Shown: positions 9,171 to 19,294, counted from the stretch's first letter. The stretch is DNA of 64,000 nt from Candidatus Thiodubiliella endoseptemdiera (GCA_013416635.1 JACCHT010000001.1:558001-622000), one strand, 5' to 3'. The notes: a model not told the origin generated them from the letters alone. Numbers and translations are program-made.

Positions 9171-10064
9171 ATGTCATTACATGATTTAGATGCAACTGCA
9201 TCGTTTCAAAACTTAATCTTAAAACTACAATCTTTTTGGGCGTCTAAAGGATGCACTTTATTACAACCTTTTGATATGGAAATGGGGGCGGGGACTTTTC
9301 ATCCGGCGACTTTTTTGCGTGCGATTGGTCCTGAACCATGGAAGGCGGCGTATGTGCAGCCGTCTCGTCGCCCGACTGATGGGCGTTATGGTGAGAACCC
9401 GAATCGTTTGCAACATTATTATCAATTTCAAGTGGTTTTAAAGCCATCGCCGAAGGATATTCAGGATTTGTATTTGGAATCTTTGGTGGCAATTGGCATT
9501 GATTTGACCCAGCATGATGTGCGTTTTGTGGAAGATAACTGGGAATCACCGACGCTGGGTGCGTGGGGTTTGGGCTGGGAAATTTGGCTAAATGGAATGG
9601 AAGTTTCTCAGTTTACCTACTTTCAACAAATCGGCGGATTGCCTTGCTCACCTGTGTCAGGCGAACTCACTTATGGGCTTGAACGCTTGGCGATGTATTT
9701 GCAGGGTGTGGATTCGGTATATGATTTGGTGTGGGTTGAAGGGGTGAGTTATGGCGATGTATTCCATCAAAATGAGGTTGAGCAATCCAAATATAATTTT
9801 GAAATTGCCGATACTGCTGTGTTGTTTAAGCAATTTGATGAAGCCGAAGCGATGAATGAAAAGTTAATTGAAGAAGCACTGCCCTACCCCGCCTATGAGC
9901 AAGTAATGAAAGCATCGCACTTATTTAATTTGCTGGATGCTCGGCATGCAATCAGCGTTACTGACAGAGCGCGTTTTATCCGTCGTGTGCGGGCAATGAG
10001 TCAGAAAGTTGCCAAAACTTATTATGATTCTCGTGAAGCACTTGGGTTTCCGATGCTAAAGTAA
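9171..10064 (+). CDS. glyQ: Glycyl-tRNA synthetase alpha subunit
   Basis: GlyQ is the catalytic alpha chain of the bacterial alpha2beta2 glycyl-tRNA synthetase. The 297-aa protein has the family blocks [42 protein letters not shown] and [12 protein letters not shown]. It is intact. The beta-subunit gene glyS, normally next, is absent here; yqaA follows with a TAATG overlap, so glyS must lie elsewhere. Confidence 0.97.
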   Translation: MSLHDLDATASFQNLILKLQSFWASKGCTLLQPFDMEMGAGTFHPATFLRAIGPEPWKAAYVQPSRRPTDGRYGENPNRLQHYYQFQVVLKPSPKDIQDLYLESLVAIGIDLTQHDVRFVEDNWESPTLGAWGLGWEIWLNGMEVSQFTYFQQIGGLPCSPVSGELTYGLERLAMYLQGVDSVYDLVWVEGVSYGDVFHQNEVEQSKYNFEIADTAVLFKQFDEAEAMNEKLIEEALPYPAYEQVMKASHLFNLLDARHAISVTDRARFIRRVRAMSQKVAKTYYDSREALGFPMLK

Positions 10065-10648
10065 TGCAACTTTTTTCCAAAATTTATCAAAAAGCCTTGG
10101 ACTGGGCACAGAGTAAATATGCTGTTTATTGGCTGTCATCAATTAGTTTTGTTGAGTCTTTTATTCTGCCTTACCCACCGCCCGATATTTTGCTTGCACC
10201 GATGGCACTCAAAAAGCCACAAAAAGCTTATCAATTTGCATTAATTTGCACGGTTTTTTCAGTTTTGGGCGGGATGATTGGTTATTATTTGGGTGCATTT
10301 TTGTTAGATGTCCTCACCCCGCTACTCGTCAAACTGCACTATATAGACAAAATTGATACCACTCAATTGTGGTTTAAAGAATATGGTATTTGGGTTATTG
10401 CCATCGCTGGATTTTCGCCCATACCCTATAAAATATTCACCATCAGTGCGGGTATTGTCAATATGGCATTTTTGCCTTTTGTGCTGATGTCATTATTGGC
10501 ACGGGGGGCGCGATTTTTCTTAATTGCCTTTTTCGTTAGGAAATTGGGTGATGCCTGTGATATTTGGCTGAAAAAATACATTGACCGTTTGGGTTATGCT
10601 TTAATTGTTGTTATTGGATTGGGAATTTGGTATGTTAAAACGCATTAA
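10064..10648 (+). CDS. yqaA: YqaA-type VTT-domain (DedA-like) membrane protein
   Basis: A 194-aa inner-membrane protein of the SNARE-associated/VTT family. Characteristic pieces are SFVESFILPYPPPDILLAPMAL near the N-terminus, GGMIGYYLGAF, and GFSPIPYKIFTISAG, the re-entrant segment of the family. Relatives are linked to lipid handling or membrane homeostasis; the substrate is unknown. It overlaps glyQ by 1 bp and the next gene by 17 bp, giving a tight operon. Confidence 0.87.
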   Translation: MQLFSKIYQKALDWAQSKYAVYWLSSISFVESFILPYPPPDILLAPMALKKPQKAYQFALICTVFSVLGGMIGYYLGAFLLDVLTPLLVKLHYIDKIDTTQLWFKEYGIWVIAIAGFSPIPYKIFTISAGIVNMAFLPFVLMSLLARGARFFLIAFFVRKLGDACDIWLKKYIDRLGYALIVVIGLGIWYVKTH

Positions 10649-11210
10649 ATTATTGCTTGTTATTTTCATTTCAACGACGCTTATCGGTTGTTTTTTTGAC
10701 ACCACACCCAAAAAGCGGGTAATTATCATTGATAAATCCACAGGCAAAGAAAACATTCCGCTATTGCGTTTTTCTGAGTATGCCGAGCCCAAAAAAACTG
10801 TTACTAAAGTTAAAGCACCTGTCAAAAAAATTAGAAACAAGCAATTAAAAGAAAAAATAATCATTGCCAAAAAAGCCAACATGCTCCCTGTTACTGGCAA
10901 AATCATCAAAACCTTTTCTAAAAAACACCAAGGCATTACCATCAGCACTCGTGCAGGGCAAGCTGTCCGTGCTATTCGCAAAGGTGTGGTGGTTTATAGT
11001 GGTAATAAAATGAAAAGCCATGGCAAAATGATTATCATTAAACACTCACTTGGTTTTTACAGTTCTTACACTCACAATCAAATGTTAAAAGTACAAAATG
11101 GCGATAAAATTAAAAAGGGGCAAATCATCGCCTTGACTGGCAAAGATAACTTTTACTTTGAAATGAAGAAATTTGAAACTCCTATTGACCCCCTTAAATA
11201 TTTGAAATAA
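10632..11210 (+). CDS. NlpD-like lipoprotein with degenerate LytM (M23) domain
   Basis: A 192-aa lipoprotein; the signal peptide ends in LIGC. The C-terminal LytM domain aligns with NlpD (GQAVRAIRKGVVVYSGN, MIIIKHSLGFYSSYTHN, DPLKYLK). The zinc ligands of active M23 peptidases are missing: there is no HxGxD, and the HLHFE position reads FYFE. Such domains activate amidases rather than cut peptidoglycan, so an amidase-activator role in cell separation is inferred. No LysM domain is present, unlike E. coli NlpD. ATG 10632, overlapping yqaA, gives the proper signal peptide. Confidence 0.8.
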   Translation: MLKRIKLLLVIFISTTLIGCFFDTTPKKRVIIIDKSTGKENIPLLRFSEYAEPKKTVTKVKAPVKKIRNKQLKEKIIIAKKANMLPVTGKIIKTFSKKHQGITISTRAGQAVRAIRKGVVVYSGNKMKSHGKMIIIKHSLGFYSSYTHNQMLKVQNGDKIKKGQIIALTGKDNFYFEMKKFETPIDPLKYLK

Positions 11211-11224
11211 CGGATAATACACTT

Positions 11225-12250
11225 ATGTTTGATTTTTTAAAAAATATAACACTCTACCAATCTGCTGGCATTTTAGTTGTGGTGGCCACGGTAGCACATA
11301 TTGTCTTGGGTGTAACTTTAAAAGGAGTTGCCCGGCAGGCGGGGAAGACTAAGAACCGATTGGATGACCATTTAATTAAGGCGGTATCCTTGCCGCTTAA
11401 ATCTTTGATTTGGTTTGGATTGATATTTTTTTCTATCAATCTTTTCAAAGGTGAAATTGGATTTTTGACAAAGGTAATTACCTATATTGACATCGTGCCT
11501 ATCTTTATTTTGACTTGGGCAATAATTCGGATAATGTCTGGGGTTGAAAATTATTTGATTGAGAAGAAATCAAATATTAATAATGATTCGGTGCGTTTGA
11601 TAGTGCGTTTAACCAAACTTTTGATTATTATTTCCATTGCACTGGGTATTGCCCAAGAACTGGGTTTTTCAGTATCTGGATTGCTTACTTTTGGTGGTGT
11701 TGGTGGTATCGTTATCGGTTTTGCTGCCAAAGATATGTTATCCAATATTTTTGGTGGTTTGATGTTGCAAATGGATCGACCTTTTTCAACAGGGGATTGG
11801 ATTCGGTCTAGTCAGTTTGAGGGCACAGTTGAAAAAATCGGCTGGCGAATGACGCGTATTCGCACTTTTAGCAAAAATCCGATTTACATTCCCAATTCTA
11901 TTTTTACCTCCATCCCCATTGAAACCCCGTCACGAATGACCAATCGCCGTATCAAAGAAGTGATTGGCATTCGTTATGATGATATTGCACAAATACCTAT
12001 AATTGTTGATGAAGTAGAAATGCTACTTAAAAAACACAAGGAGATTGACCAAAATGAGCCGTTGCGTGTGTATTTTAACTACTTTAACGCTTCCTCATTA
12101 GATTTTAATGTGTATGCCTTTACCAAAACCACAGATAAAAATGAATATCAACGAGTAAAACAAAAAATATTACTACAAATTGCAGGCGTTATTGCCAAGC
12201 ACAAAGCCGAAATCGCCTACCCTACTCAAACGCTGAATATTCAGAAATAA
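11225..12250 (+). CDS. MscS-family mechanosensitive channel
   Basis: A 341-aa protein with about four N-terminal transmembrane helices and the conserved MscS pore/beta region: GVGGIVIGFAAKDMLSNIFGGLMLQMDRPFSTGDWI, then EGTVEKIGWRMTRIRTF and PNSIF. It should open under membrane tension to release solutes in hypo-osmotic shock. It is intact and 15 bp from miaB. Confidence 0.92.
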   Translation: MFDFLKNITLYQSAGILVVVATVAHIVLGVTLKGVARQAGKTKNRLDDHLIKAVSLPLKSLIWFGLIFFSINLFKGEIGFLTKVITYIDIVPIFILTWAIIRIMSGVENYLIEKKSNINNDSVRLIVRLTKLLIIISIALGIAQELGFSVSGLLTFGGVGGIVIGFAAKDMLSNIFGGLMLQMDRPFSTGDWIRSSQFEGTVEKIGWRMTRIRTFSKNPIYIPNSIFTSIPIETPSRMTNRRIKEVIGIRYDDIAQIPIIVDEVEMLLKKHKEIDQNEPLRVYFNYFNASSLDFNVYAFTKTTDKNEYQRVKQKILLQIAGVIAKHKAEIAYPTQTLNIQK

Positions 12251-12265
12251 CTTACACCCCTTTAA

Positions 12266-13585
12266 ATGAGCAAACTTTTCATCAAAACTTTCGGCTGTCA
12301 AATGAATGAATACGATTCTAACAAGATGTCGGATGTGTTAAAGCATTCTCATGGTTTAGCGTTGACGGACAATGAGAAAGAGGCGGATGTGTTGCTTATT
12401 AATACTTGCTCTATCCGTGAGAAGGCACAGGAAAAACTGTTTCATCAGCTAGGTCGCTGGCGTAAACTCAAAGACAAAAACCCAAATTTAGTGATTGGCG
12501 TTGGTGGCTGTGTGGCTTCGCAAGAAGGAGAATTAATTCTCAAACGCGCCCCTTTCGTAGATATGATTTTTGGTCCACAAACCTTACACCGACTGCCCAC
12601 GATGCTCAATGACATCTTAGGTGATAAGTCGGTGAGTATCGATGTTTCATTCCCAGAAATTGAAAAATTTGACCATCTGCCTGAGCCAGAAACAACGGGT
12701 GTTACTGCCTTTGTTTCCATTATGGAAGGTTGCTCCAAATATTGCACTTTTTGCGTCGTGCCTTACACTCGTGGCGAAGAGGTTTCTCGCCCATTCAACG
12801 ATGTCATCAGCGAAGTGCAAATATTGGCACATCAAGGCGTGCGAGAAGTGAATTTATTAGGGCAAAATGTCAATGCCTATCAGGGAGAGATGGATGGTGG
12901 CGAGATGGCTGATTTGGCATTATTGATTACCATTGTGGCACAAATTGACGGCATTGATAGAATTCGTTACACCACTTCACACCCCGTTGAATTTAGCGAC
13001 AGTTTAATTCAAGCCTACGCCGAAGTACCTGAATTGGTATCGCATTTGCACCTGCCTATTCAAAGTGGATCTGACAAAATTCTAACTTTGATGAAACGCG
13101 GACACACAGCACTCGAATATAAATCTAAAATCAAAAAACTGCGTGAAATTCGCCCCGATATTTCCATTTCTTCCGACTTTATTATTGGCTTTCCCGGTGA
13201 AGATGAGCAAGATTTTGCCAATACAATGGCGTTAATTGAGCAAGTAACTTTTGACAAATCCTTTAGTTTTATTTACTCCGCCCGCCCTGGAACACCTGCC
13301 GCCAACTATCCTGACGATGTTACACTGGAAGTCAAAAAACAACGCCTTGCCACACTACAAAAAGTTATTGATAAATCTACCGAAGTGATTTCCAAATCAA
13401 TGATTGGTAGCGTGCAAAAAGTCTTAGTAGAAAATAAAGCCAAAAAAGATGACAATATGTTCGGACGCACTGAAAATATGCGTAACACGCATTTCAAAGG
13501 CGATGAACTCTTAGTCGGGAAAATTGTCGATGTCAAAATCACCAACGCACGAGGTAACTCACTGATGGGGGAATTAGTTTGCTAA
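12266..13585 (+). CDS. miaB: tRNA-2-methylthio-N6-dimethylallyladenosine synthase
   Basis: MiaB is a radical-SAM enzyme that adds the methylthio group to i6A37 of tRNA. The 439-aa protein has the N-terminal cluster-binding [20 protein letters not shown] and GGCVASQEG cysteines, the radical-SAM CxxxCxxC (CSKYCTFC) and a C-terminal TRAM domain. The gene is intact. Its substrate-producing partner miaA is in this window at 33659 but truncated. miaB overlaps the convergent 13574 gene by 12 bp. Confidence 0.97.
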   Translation: MSKLFIKTFGCQMNEYDSNKMSDVLKHSHGLALTDNEKEADVLLINTCSIREKAQEKLFHQLGRWRKLKDKNPNLVIGVGGCVASQEGELILKRAPFVDMIFGPQTLHRLPTMLNDILGDKSVSIDVSFPEIEKFDHLPEPETTGVTAFVSIMEGCSKYCTFCVVPYTRGEEVSRPFNDVISEVQILAHQGVREVNLLGQNVNAYQGEMDGGEMADLALLITIVAQIDGIDRIRYTTSHPVEFSDSLIQAYAEVPELVSHLHLPIQSGSDKILTLMKRGHTALEYKSKIKKLREIRPDISISSDFIIGFPGEDEQDFANTMALIEQVTFDKSFSFIYSARPGTPAANYPDDVTLEVKKQRLATLQKVIDKSTEVISKSMIGSVQKVLVENKAKKDDNMFGRTENMRNTHFKGDELLVGKIVDVKITNARGNSLMGELVC

Positions 13586-14038
13586 TTGCTTACTAAATGG
13601 GAGGATTATTTCCCAAGTTTCATTACCTTTTTTAACAAAAAGATGAGTAATCCAACTCTGTTTTGATAGCGAACATATTGCTAAAAAAGCACTGCCCGAA
13701 AAACTGTTTTCAGTTTGTTTATATAAGCGATATTGTGGCGTGGTGGTGTCAATTTCAATCGCCTCAAAAGCAACGCTTAATTCATCAAATTTATCGCCTT
13801 TTACCTCAACAGAAACAGTTAATTTCTCAGTGCTGGGAATGCCTCTTGGTAAAATGTTAACTTCAATAGAATTGTGTTTATCCAGTATTACTTGGCAGCT
13901 GGTTTTTTCTATTTGACACTCATCAGCTTGAATATAATAATCGATATTCTGGGCATTCCAATTAACAACTGAATAACCTAATAAGACAATAAATATCATC
14001 AGGATTGCCCCGATAATAATAATGGGTCTGTGCTCCAT
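13574..14038 (-). CDS. Hypothetical single-pass membrane protein of the copper cluster
   Basis: I do not recognise a family with certainty. The 154-aa protein has one N-terminal transmembrane helix (residues about 5-25) and a roughly 125-residue extracytoplasmic domain with three cysteines. It is the last gene of a reverse-strand cluster and overlaps the SCO gene by 1 bp. The position suggests help in cytochrome oxidase copper loading; a FixH-like role is possible but unproven. Confidence 0.6.
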   Translation of the reverse strand: MEHRPIIIIGAILMIFIVLLGYSVVNWNAQNIDYYIQADECQIEKTSCQVILDKHNSIEVNILPRGIPSTEKLTVSVEVKGDKFDELSVAFEAIEIDTTTPQYRLYKQTENSFSGSAFLAICSLSKQSWITHLFVKKGNETWEIILPFSKQLAN

Positions 14039-14721
14039 TAAAAATGCTCCATTATCAGTTTAATATCTTGCATCATTTCTTTTGGTTTGTGTGGTGATGG
14101 AAATCCTGCAAAAATTTGCCCCTCAGGATTAAGCAAATAAATCCAAGCAGTATGGTTAATAATATAACCCTCTTTTAATGCATTTTCAGGTAATTTTTCA
14201 CTGGCTTTGAGGATGGTTTGTTTGCCATTTTCAGCCACAATAACGCGTTCATAATAGGCACCAAAAGGCTTGATAAGTCTATCAATTTGTGCCTGCTCAC
14301 CAGAAACACCGATAAAGTCTTTATCAAAATAGGAAATATAGGTTTTCAATACTTCGGGTGTATCTCTTAATGGGTCAAAAGTAATTGCTACCACCTTTGG
14401 CATTTTTGCTGTTTTGTCTTCCTCCATCAAGCGTTTCAATGACGCCATATCCATTAATTCAGTAGGGCAGATATCAGGACAATGGGTGTAAATAAATAAT
14501 ACTAAACTCCAATCGCCTTTTAAATGCTCATTATTAAACGCTTGGTTATCGTAGTCTAACAAAGAAAATTTGGGTAACTCCTTATCTGGATTATAAATAA
14601 TATGAGAGACTTTGAGTTGTTGTGACAAAATCGCCCGATAATCTTTGTCCACATTAACCAAATAAAATGATACAACAGCCAATGCAACGACGCCAATACC
14701 GCTGAGTAATTTATAATTCAT
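14038..14721 (-). CDS. SCO1/SenC copper chaperone
   Basis: SCO proteins deliver copper to, or reduce, the CuA site of cytochrome c oxidase. The 227-aa protein has an N-terminal membrane anchor, a thioredoxin fold, the copper ligands CPDIC (CxxxC) with TELMDMASLKR following, and the distal His in YIINHTAWIYLL. It is 1 bp from the PCuAC gene, so the two chaperones are cotranscribed. Confidence 0.92.
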   Translation of the reverse strand: MNYKLLSGIGVVALAVVSFYLVNVDKDYRAILSQQLKVSHIIYNPDKELPKFSLLDYDNQAFNNEHLKGDWSLVLFIYTHCPDICPTELMDMASLKRLMEEDKTAKMPKVVAITFDPLRDTPEVLKTYISYFDKDFIGVSGEQAQIDRLIKPFGAYYERVIVAENGKQTILKASEKLPENALKEGYIINHTAWIYLLNPEGQIFAGFPSPHKPKEMMQDIKLIMEHF

Positions 14722-14722
14722 T

Positions 14723-15211
14723 TTAGTGCATGAGATGATTTTTCATCATCCCGCCCTTTTTAACCAAAGCCTCAACAACCTGAGTAGTGCCATTATCAAA
14801 TTTAAGGCTTATTATTACCTTTTCTCCCATGCGTGGCACACGCTTTGGACCAATCAACATTACATGCCAACTACCTGGCTTTAAATGCAATATTCCCTGT
14901 GCTGGAATAGGCATAAAATCCTGTTTCACCATTTTCATCATACCGCTATGTGCTATCGTCCTATGTAATTCAATACGCTTATAACCGCTGGTATTGACGG
15001 ATAATAATTTAATATCTTTATTGCTATTGTTATTGATTTGCATAAAAAGACCTAATGCAGGTGCGTTAGGTGGCGCTGAACGAATCCATGGATCGTTTAT
15101 TACAATGTTAGTGGCAGTATGCTTTGCATTATGATGTTCCATTGCAAAAGTGTTATTGAATATTGTTAGCACAGCAAGTGCCAATGTTAGTTTTTTTATT
15201 TGATTAAACAT
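14723..15211 (-). CDS. Periplasmic copper chaperone PCuAC (DUF461)
   Basis: PCuAC binds Cu(I) and passes it to CuA or CuB of haem-copper oxidases. The 162-aa protein has a signal peptide (cleaved around TFA), the fold start DPWIRSAPPNAPALGLFMQI, and the copper motif with ligands in HRTIAHSGMMKM and in the distal HVM of GSWHVML. A His-rich stretch after the signal peptide (EHHNAKH) and a C-terminal MMKNHLMH may be extra metal sites. Confidence 0.92.
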   Translation of the reverse strand: MFNQIKKLTLALAVLTIFNNTFAMEHHNAKHTATNIVINDPWIRSAPPNAPALGLFMQINNNSNKDIKLLSVNTSGYKRIELHRTIAHSGMMKMVKQDFMPIPAQGILHLKPGSWHVMLIGPKRVPRMGEKVIISLKFDNGTTQVVEALVKKGGMMKNHLMH

Positions 15212-15302
15212 AATGTTTCCTTATTTAAGAATTAAAGTTGTTACTGTTAAGCACCTTTGTATTTACGCCAATCAGTACAAATACAAAGGTTTAATTACGA
15301 TA

Positions 15303-15686
15303 TTAACTCAAAATAAAGGGTGGTGCACGAATTGCCAAAAATCTAAATAGCGTTTTTGACTGAATATTGTTTTGGATAGTTGTAAAAGTATAAATATGCT
15401 CATTTAAAAAATTAAGCGCATAACTTGTATCAAAATTTACAGCATCTAATGCACTGATATTTAGCAAGCAATAAGCACATTCCAAAGTAGTAGAATTCGT
15501 ATCTCGCTTCTCATCTAAATCAACCCAAATCTGCTTATAACCCTGTATTGTGCAAACTGTAAAAGATCTACCACTTTGTTTTTCTTCAAAAGTTAAGGCG
15601 AAAACTGTCGGCACAAATACCTGAAACAGCATAGCCAATATCACTATGTGAATAGCGTTTACTTTATTTTTATTGGTGTGCTTCAT
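15303..15686 (-). CDS. DUF2946-type membrane protein
   Basis: A 127-aa protein with an N-terminal hydrophobic segment, a CAYC (CxxC) pair in the middle and RAPP near the C-terminus, a combination typical of DUF2946 proteins found with copper genes. The function is unknown; a copper-related role is inferred from the adjacent PCuAC and SCO genes on the same strand. I chose ATG 15686 over an upstream in-frame start at 15734, which would put charged residues before the signal. MITE copy D lies just upstream. Confidence 0.68.
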   Translation of the reverse strand: MKHTNKNKVNAIHIVILAMLFQVFVPTVFALTFEEKQSGRSFTVCTIQGYKQIWVDLDEKRDTNSTTLECAYCLLNISALDAVNFDTSYALNFLNEHIYTFTTIQNNIQSKTLFRFLAIRAPPFILS

Positions 15687-15721
15687 CCTGTTAATTTTAC
15701 TCTTTAATTTAAGACCTTTAT

Positions 15722-15882
15722 GAGACCTTTGCATAAATAGGGATGATTAGCAAAATGACAGATTTTATTAAATTGGAAATTTTTTAAATCCACTCCTAGC
15801 AGGGCTAAGGGTGTTTTTAAAAAGTTTGTAATTTGATGAAAGATGGCGTTTTGATGATTATTCATATTTATGCAAAGGTCTC
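15722..15882. mobile_element. 161-bp MITE, copy D
   Basis: Inserted between the divergent DUF2946 and phoH genes. Flanks TTTAT / TTTAT form a 5-bp target duplication. It now separates the two promoters from their original upstream DNA. Confidence 0.94.
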
Positions 15883-15903
15883 TTTATGTATAAAATAGCC
15901 ACT

Positions 15904-16819
15904 ATGAATCTCACACTTGATATAAACAACAGCGAACAACTTTCTAGCATTTGTGGCTCGTTTGACCGACATTTAGAAACGATTGCCAAAAGCTTAGATG
16001 TGCAGATAAATAACATAGGTGAAGACTTTACTTTGCAGGGCGATAACCAACATATTGCCGCTCGAGTATTGCAGGATTTATTGGCACTTAGCGATAGCAA
16101 AAGTATCGAAATTCATGATGTGGAAATGGCAATTAAAATGTATTCTCGCCAAGATTTACCAGAAAAAGTGGTAAATATCAAAACCAAACGCAAGTTTATT
16201 CATATTAGAAGTAAAAACCAACAAAAATATGTCCTAGATATTAAAAACAAAGATTGTATTTTTGGTATTGGCCCTGCTGGGACAGGCAAAACTTATCTGG
16301 CAGTAGCTCGTGCAGTTGAGGCTTTAGAAAGTTCTGAGGTGCGTCGTCTTATTTTAGTTCGCCCTGCAGTTGAAGCGGGTGAAAAATTGGGCTTTTTACC
16401 TGGTGATATGACCGAAAAAGTTGACCCTTATTTACGCCCAATTTACGATGCTTTATATGAGATGTTAGGCTTTGATAAAGTCGAAAAACTGTTAGAAAAA
16501 AATATCATTGAAGTTGCTCCCCGCCTTTATGCGAGGTCGTACACTGAATGAGGCTTTTATCATTTTGGACGAAGCACAAAACACCACCATTCCACAAATG
16601 AAAATGTTTTTAACGCGTTTGGGTTTTGGTTCAAAAATGGTGATTACAGGTGATATTACTCAAATTGATTTAGCCAATCCAAAGCAATCTGGTTTAATTC
16701 ACGCTGCTAAAGTGTTGGCAGATGAAAAGAAAATTTCTTTCTGCCATTTTGAAACCAAAGATGTGGTGCGTCATAATCTTGTGCAACGCATTGTATCTGC
16801 CTACGACAAATTTGAATAA
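15904..16819 (+). CDS. phoH: PhoH-family ATPase (one frame break)
   Basis: A YbeZ-type PhoH ATPase, usually partnered with the RNase YbeY. The N-terminal KH-like part (residues 1-100) precedes the P-loop [19 protein letters not shown]; the second half has [19 protein letters not shown] (Walker B) and [11 protein letters not shown]. The frame breaks near 16517 in GCTCCCCGCC and both halves are otherwise complete. ATG 15904 matches the usual N-terminus; ATG 15886 is also possible. In relatives miaB-phoH-ybeY are adjacent; here the copper cluster and MITE split miaB from phoH, and a retron stands where ybeY would be. Confidence 0.92.
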
Positions 16820-16824
16820 ATGGG

Positions 16825-16854
16825 TTACATTTAAATTATTTTTTTTGATATAAT
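16825..16854 (+). promoter_or_regulatory. Candidate promoter of the retron
   Basis: TTACAT (16825-16830) and a perfect TATAAT (16849-16854) are 18 bp apart, just after the phoH stop. The predicted start is about 16861, at the foot of the structured RNA. Confidence 0.55.
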
Positions 16855-16860
16855 ATAACC

Positions 16861-16990
16861 ACGCTAAATGACTAGAAGTATCTTCAGTCTAATTCACTCC
16901 AAAGGAGAATTTAGCCTCTAAGCGGTTATTATTAATTTTAAAATGCCTGGTTTTGATTCTATCAAAACTGGGCATTTTAAAAAATGCCAA
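16861..16990 (+). ncRNA. Putative retron msr-msd RNA
   Basis: The 180-bp gap before the reverse transcriptase is highly structured. GCTAAAT/ATTTAGC (16863-16869 with 16909-16915) encloses two hairpins: GACT-GAAG/CTTC-AGTC (16870-16889) and CTCC/GGAG (16897-16907). After a short linker comes a 22-bp stem with a 3-nt loop (16936-16957 with 16961-16982), paired throughout with two G-U wobbles, the shape expected of an msd stem. An AT-rich a1/a2-like match exists between 16829-16838 and 16993-17004 but could be chance. Boundaries and the branching G are not determined. Confidence 0.6.
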
Positions 16991-17000
16991 CTAATTTATA

Positions 17001-17954
17001 ATGCAAAAAAAATCATTTCAAGAAACATTCAACCTTTACTTTCATGGTAAATATTCTTTTGAGGATTTTATTAACACCCCTATCAAAGACAATATCACTC
17101 AACATCAATTTGATCAAAGAACGGTATTATCAGCCAATAAAAAGCTGACAGAATTTCATAAATTTATCAATGTTTTTATTGTAAATAAGTTGACATATGA
17201 TGATTCTATATGTTTTTCATACGCAAAAAATACAACCATACGCCACTGTATTGAGCCACATAAAAACAATAAACATTTTCTTTCTACCGATATTTCTAAC
17301 TTTTTTGCGAGCATTCAAAGCGTTGATGTAATAAACACAATACAACATAATATTGACGAAGGGAATATAGGTATAGCAGATATAGATCAATACAAAGACA
17401 GCATTATAAAATTAATTACATTTGAAGGTGCTTTGCCCATTGGATTTTCAACTTCAGGCAGGTTGAGTAATGCCATATTATTTGAATTTGATAAAGTCAT
17501 ATTAACCGAATGTCAATCAAAAAATATAACTTATAGTCGGTATGCTGATGATTTAATATTTTCAAGTAACAATAAAAATATAGTGCAAGTAAAGCCAATT
17601 GTTGAAACTGCTTTATCCAATATATTTGACGAAAGATTGAAAATTAATGATAAAAAAACAAAAACTTATTCTAAAAAATCTAAAATTAAAATACTGGGAT
17701 TAATCATTACACCTAATGGTGATATTACTATTGACAAAAAAATAAAATCTGACATTCAGATAGCAATGCACTTTTATGCAAACGATACCAATAAATTCGA
17801 TTCTTTTTTAAGAAAAAGATTTGATGGAAACATCCAAAAAATATTTGGCATTGTTGGCTATATCAATTCGGTGAATAAAGACTTTTTAAATAAATTAAGG
17901 AAAAAATACGGCAACTATATAGTTGATAGTTTTCTAAGGAAAAGCGCCAAATGA
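17001..17954 (+). CDS. Retron-type reverse transcriptase
   Basis: A 317-aa RT of the size usual for retrons, with no extra domain. Motif A is LSTDISNFFASI, motif B is LPIGFSTSGRLSNAI (the usual TSP reads TSG), the catalytic box is SRYADDLIFS, and the distal part has KTYSKKSKIKILGLIITPNG, like the retron VTGL motif. It follows a structured RNA by about 18 nt without a clear ribosome site and overlaps the effector gene by 4 bp (ATGA). It is very AT-rich compared with flanking genes, consistent with acquisition. A group II intron RT was considered, but no maturase or intron boundaries are seen. Confidence 0.85.
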   Translation: MQKKSFQETFNLYFHGKYSFEDFINTPIKDNITQHQFDQRTVLSANKKLTEFHKFINVFIVNKLTYDDSICFSYAKNTTIRHCIEPHKNNKHFLSTDISNFFASIQSVDVINTIQHNIDEGNIGIADIDQYKDSIIKLITFEGALPIGFSTSGRLSNAILFEFDKVILTECQSKNITYSRYADDLIFSSNNKNIVQVKPIVETALSNIFDERLKINDKKTKTYSKKSKIKILGLIITPNGDITIDKKIKSDIQIAMHFYANDTNKFDSFLRKRFDGNIQKIFGIVGYINSVNKDFLNKLRKKYGNYIVDSFLRKSAK

Positions 17955-19294
17955 ACTATTTTAAAATTGAAATTGACCACCTACAAAGCATCAAACACCT
18001 GGAATTAGAGGTAAAAGATTTAAATTCTGGAAAATTAATGTGTATTGTTGGAAAAAATGGTGTGGGTAAGACCACATTTATAAAATCAATTGCCAGCCTG
18101 CTAAGGGCAGACATTTTTAAAGAAACCTCATCCCCTTATATATTTAATAAGAACAGTAAAATTACATACCACATAGACAGTGATTGCTATACCCACACTT
18201 ACAATGAAAAATTCAAAACAATAGACAGTAAAGATGTTGTTGCAGACACTATAAAAAACAAGATTATTGGAGAATTACCACTGCCTCACGGAGAAAGATT
18301 TAAGTTTTTCCAAGCAATCTCAGATTTAGACAAAGAAATTAGACAAAAATACATTGCAGAAGACTATAAAACACCAGAGAAACTAATTACTTGGTATAAG
18401 AATATATACACTTCAGATAAATTCGATGAGTTAAAAGAAGTTACTATTAACAAGAAACAATACTACTTTTTACCCCAAGAAGACAACCGATATATTAGGG
18501 AGGATTATTTTAGTTCTGGAGAATATTTTATATTAAGTATTTATCGTCTTATTCAACAGCAAAAAAAACTCATTGTTATAGATGAACTAGATATATCCTT
18601 AGATGCCAGTGCACAAGTTCATTTACTGAAAGAATTAAGAGATTTTTGTAAAAATCAGTCTGTTACTCTAATTTTTACCACACATTCTTTAGCCATTATG
18701 AAAATGCTAGAAAATGATGAATTGTTCTATTTAGAAAACACCCATGGGCAATGCGAAATTACTGAACAGTCTTATAATTATATTAAGGGTATTCTTTATC
18801 AATTTGAAGGCTGGGACAAATACATTCTAACAGAGGATAAGGTCTTACTAAATTTTATAGAGTGGCAACTACAATTAGAAAGCAACAAATTAAGGAAAAA
18901 ACATATAACAATTCCAATAGGTACCGCTGGTAGTGTTATTGCATTAATGAGAAAAAATAATGGTGAAGAGTTTTTCTCTATAGGAAAAAATGTTATTTCT
19001 GTTCTCGATGGAGATCAAAAAGACGACAAACGCTACAAAGATGAACCTAATATTCTGTTTTTACCTTTTGAGAGCATAGAAAAGAAATTAGTAGAACTTT
19101 ATGATAACGATAGTAATAATGATTTTTTCAAAGGTAATAAGGTTGATAATAAAGTTAAAAGAAGAAATAAGAAATTCTTTGACATGATGGAAAGAATATA
19201 CCCTCAAAATGAAATTTTTCAATTTATAACCAAAAGCGACAAGTTGAAAGTTGAAGAATTCAAATGTGCTTTACAAAAATTTATCAACCAATGA
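17951..19294 (+). CDS. Retron effector: ABC-type ATPase fused to TOPRIM-like domain
   Basis: A 447-aa OLD-like protein. The ATPase part (residues 1 to about 260) has Walker [10 protein letters not shown], signature FSSGE, Walker [13 protein letters not shown] and switch TTHS. The C-terminal part has TOPRIM-like acidic motifs, [14 protein letters not shown] and [12 protein letters not shown], expected to bind metal for nuclease activity. An ATPase-TOPRIM fusion next to a retron RT matches my recollection of type I-B-like retrons. Its role is probably abortive anti-phage defence (inferred). The TGA overlaps the mnmA ATG, so a defence gene is coupled to a tRNA-modification gene. Confidence 0.82.
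   Translation: MNYFKIEIDHLQSIKHLELEVKDLNSGKLMCIVGKNGVGKTTFIKSIASLLRADIFKETSSPYIFNKNSKITYHIDSDCYTHTYNEKFKTIDSKDVVADTIKNKIIGELPLPHGERFKFFQAISDLDKEIRQKYIAEDYKTPEKLITWYKNIYTSDKFDELKEVTINKKQYYFLPQEDNRYIREDYFSSGEYFILSIYRLIQQQKKLIVIDELDISLDASAQVHLLKELRDFCKNQSVTLIFTTHSLAIMKMLENDELFYLENTHGQCEITEQSYNYIKGILYQFEGWDKYILTEDKVLLNFIEWQLQLESNKLRKKHITIPIGTAGSVIALMRKNNGEEFFSIGKNVISVLDGDQKDDKRYKDEPNILFLPFESIEKKLVELYDNDSNNDFFKGNKVDNKVKRRNKKFFDMMERIYPQNEIFQFITKSDKLKVEEFKCALQKFINQ

Noticed and set aside
10632-11210. Active M23 endopeptidase
   Set aside because: The zinc-binding His residues are absent, so an amidase-activator role is more likely.
16855-16930. Cloverleaf-like pairing before the retron RT considered as a tRNA
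   Set aside because: There is no TTC-arm consensus, no CCA-ready acceptor and no 7-nt anticodon loop; the following 22-bp stem fits a retron RNA better.
17001-17954. Group II intron reverse transcriptase or DGR RT
   Set aside because: No maturase or HNH domain, no intron structure and no template/variable repeat pair; size and neighbours fit a retron.
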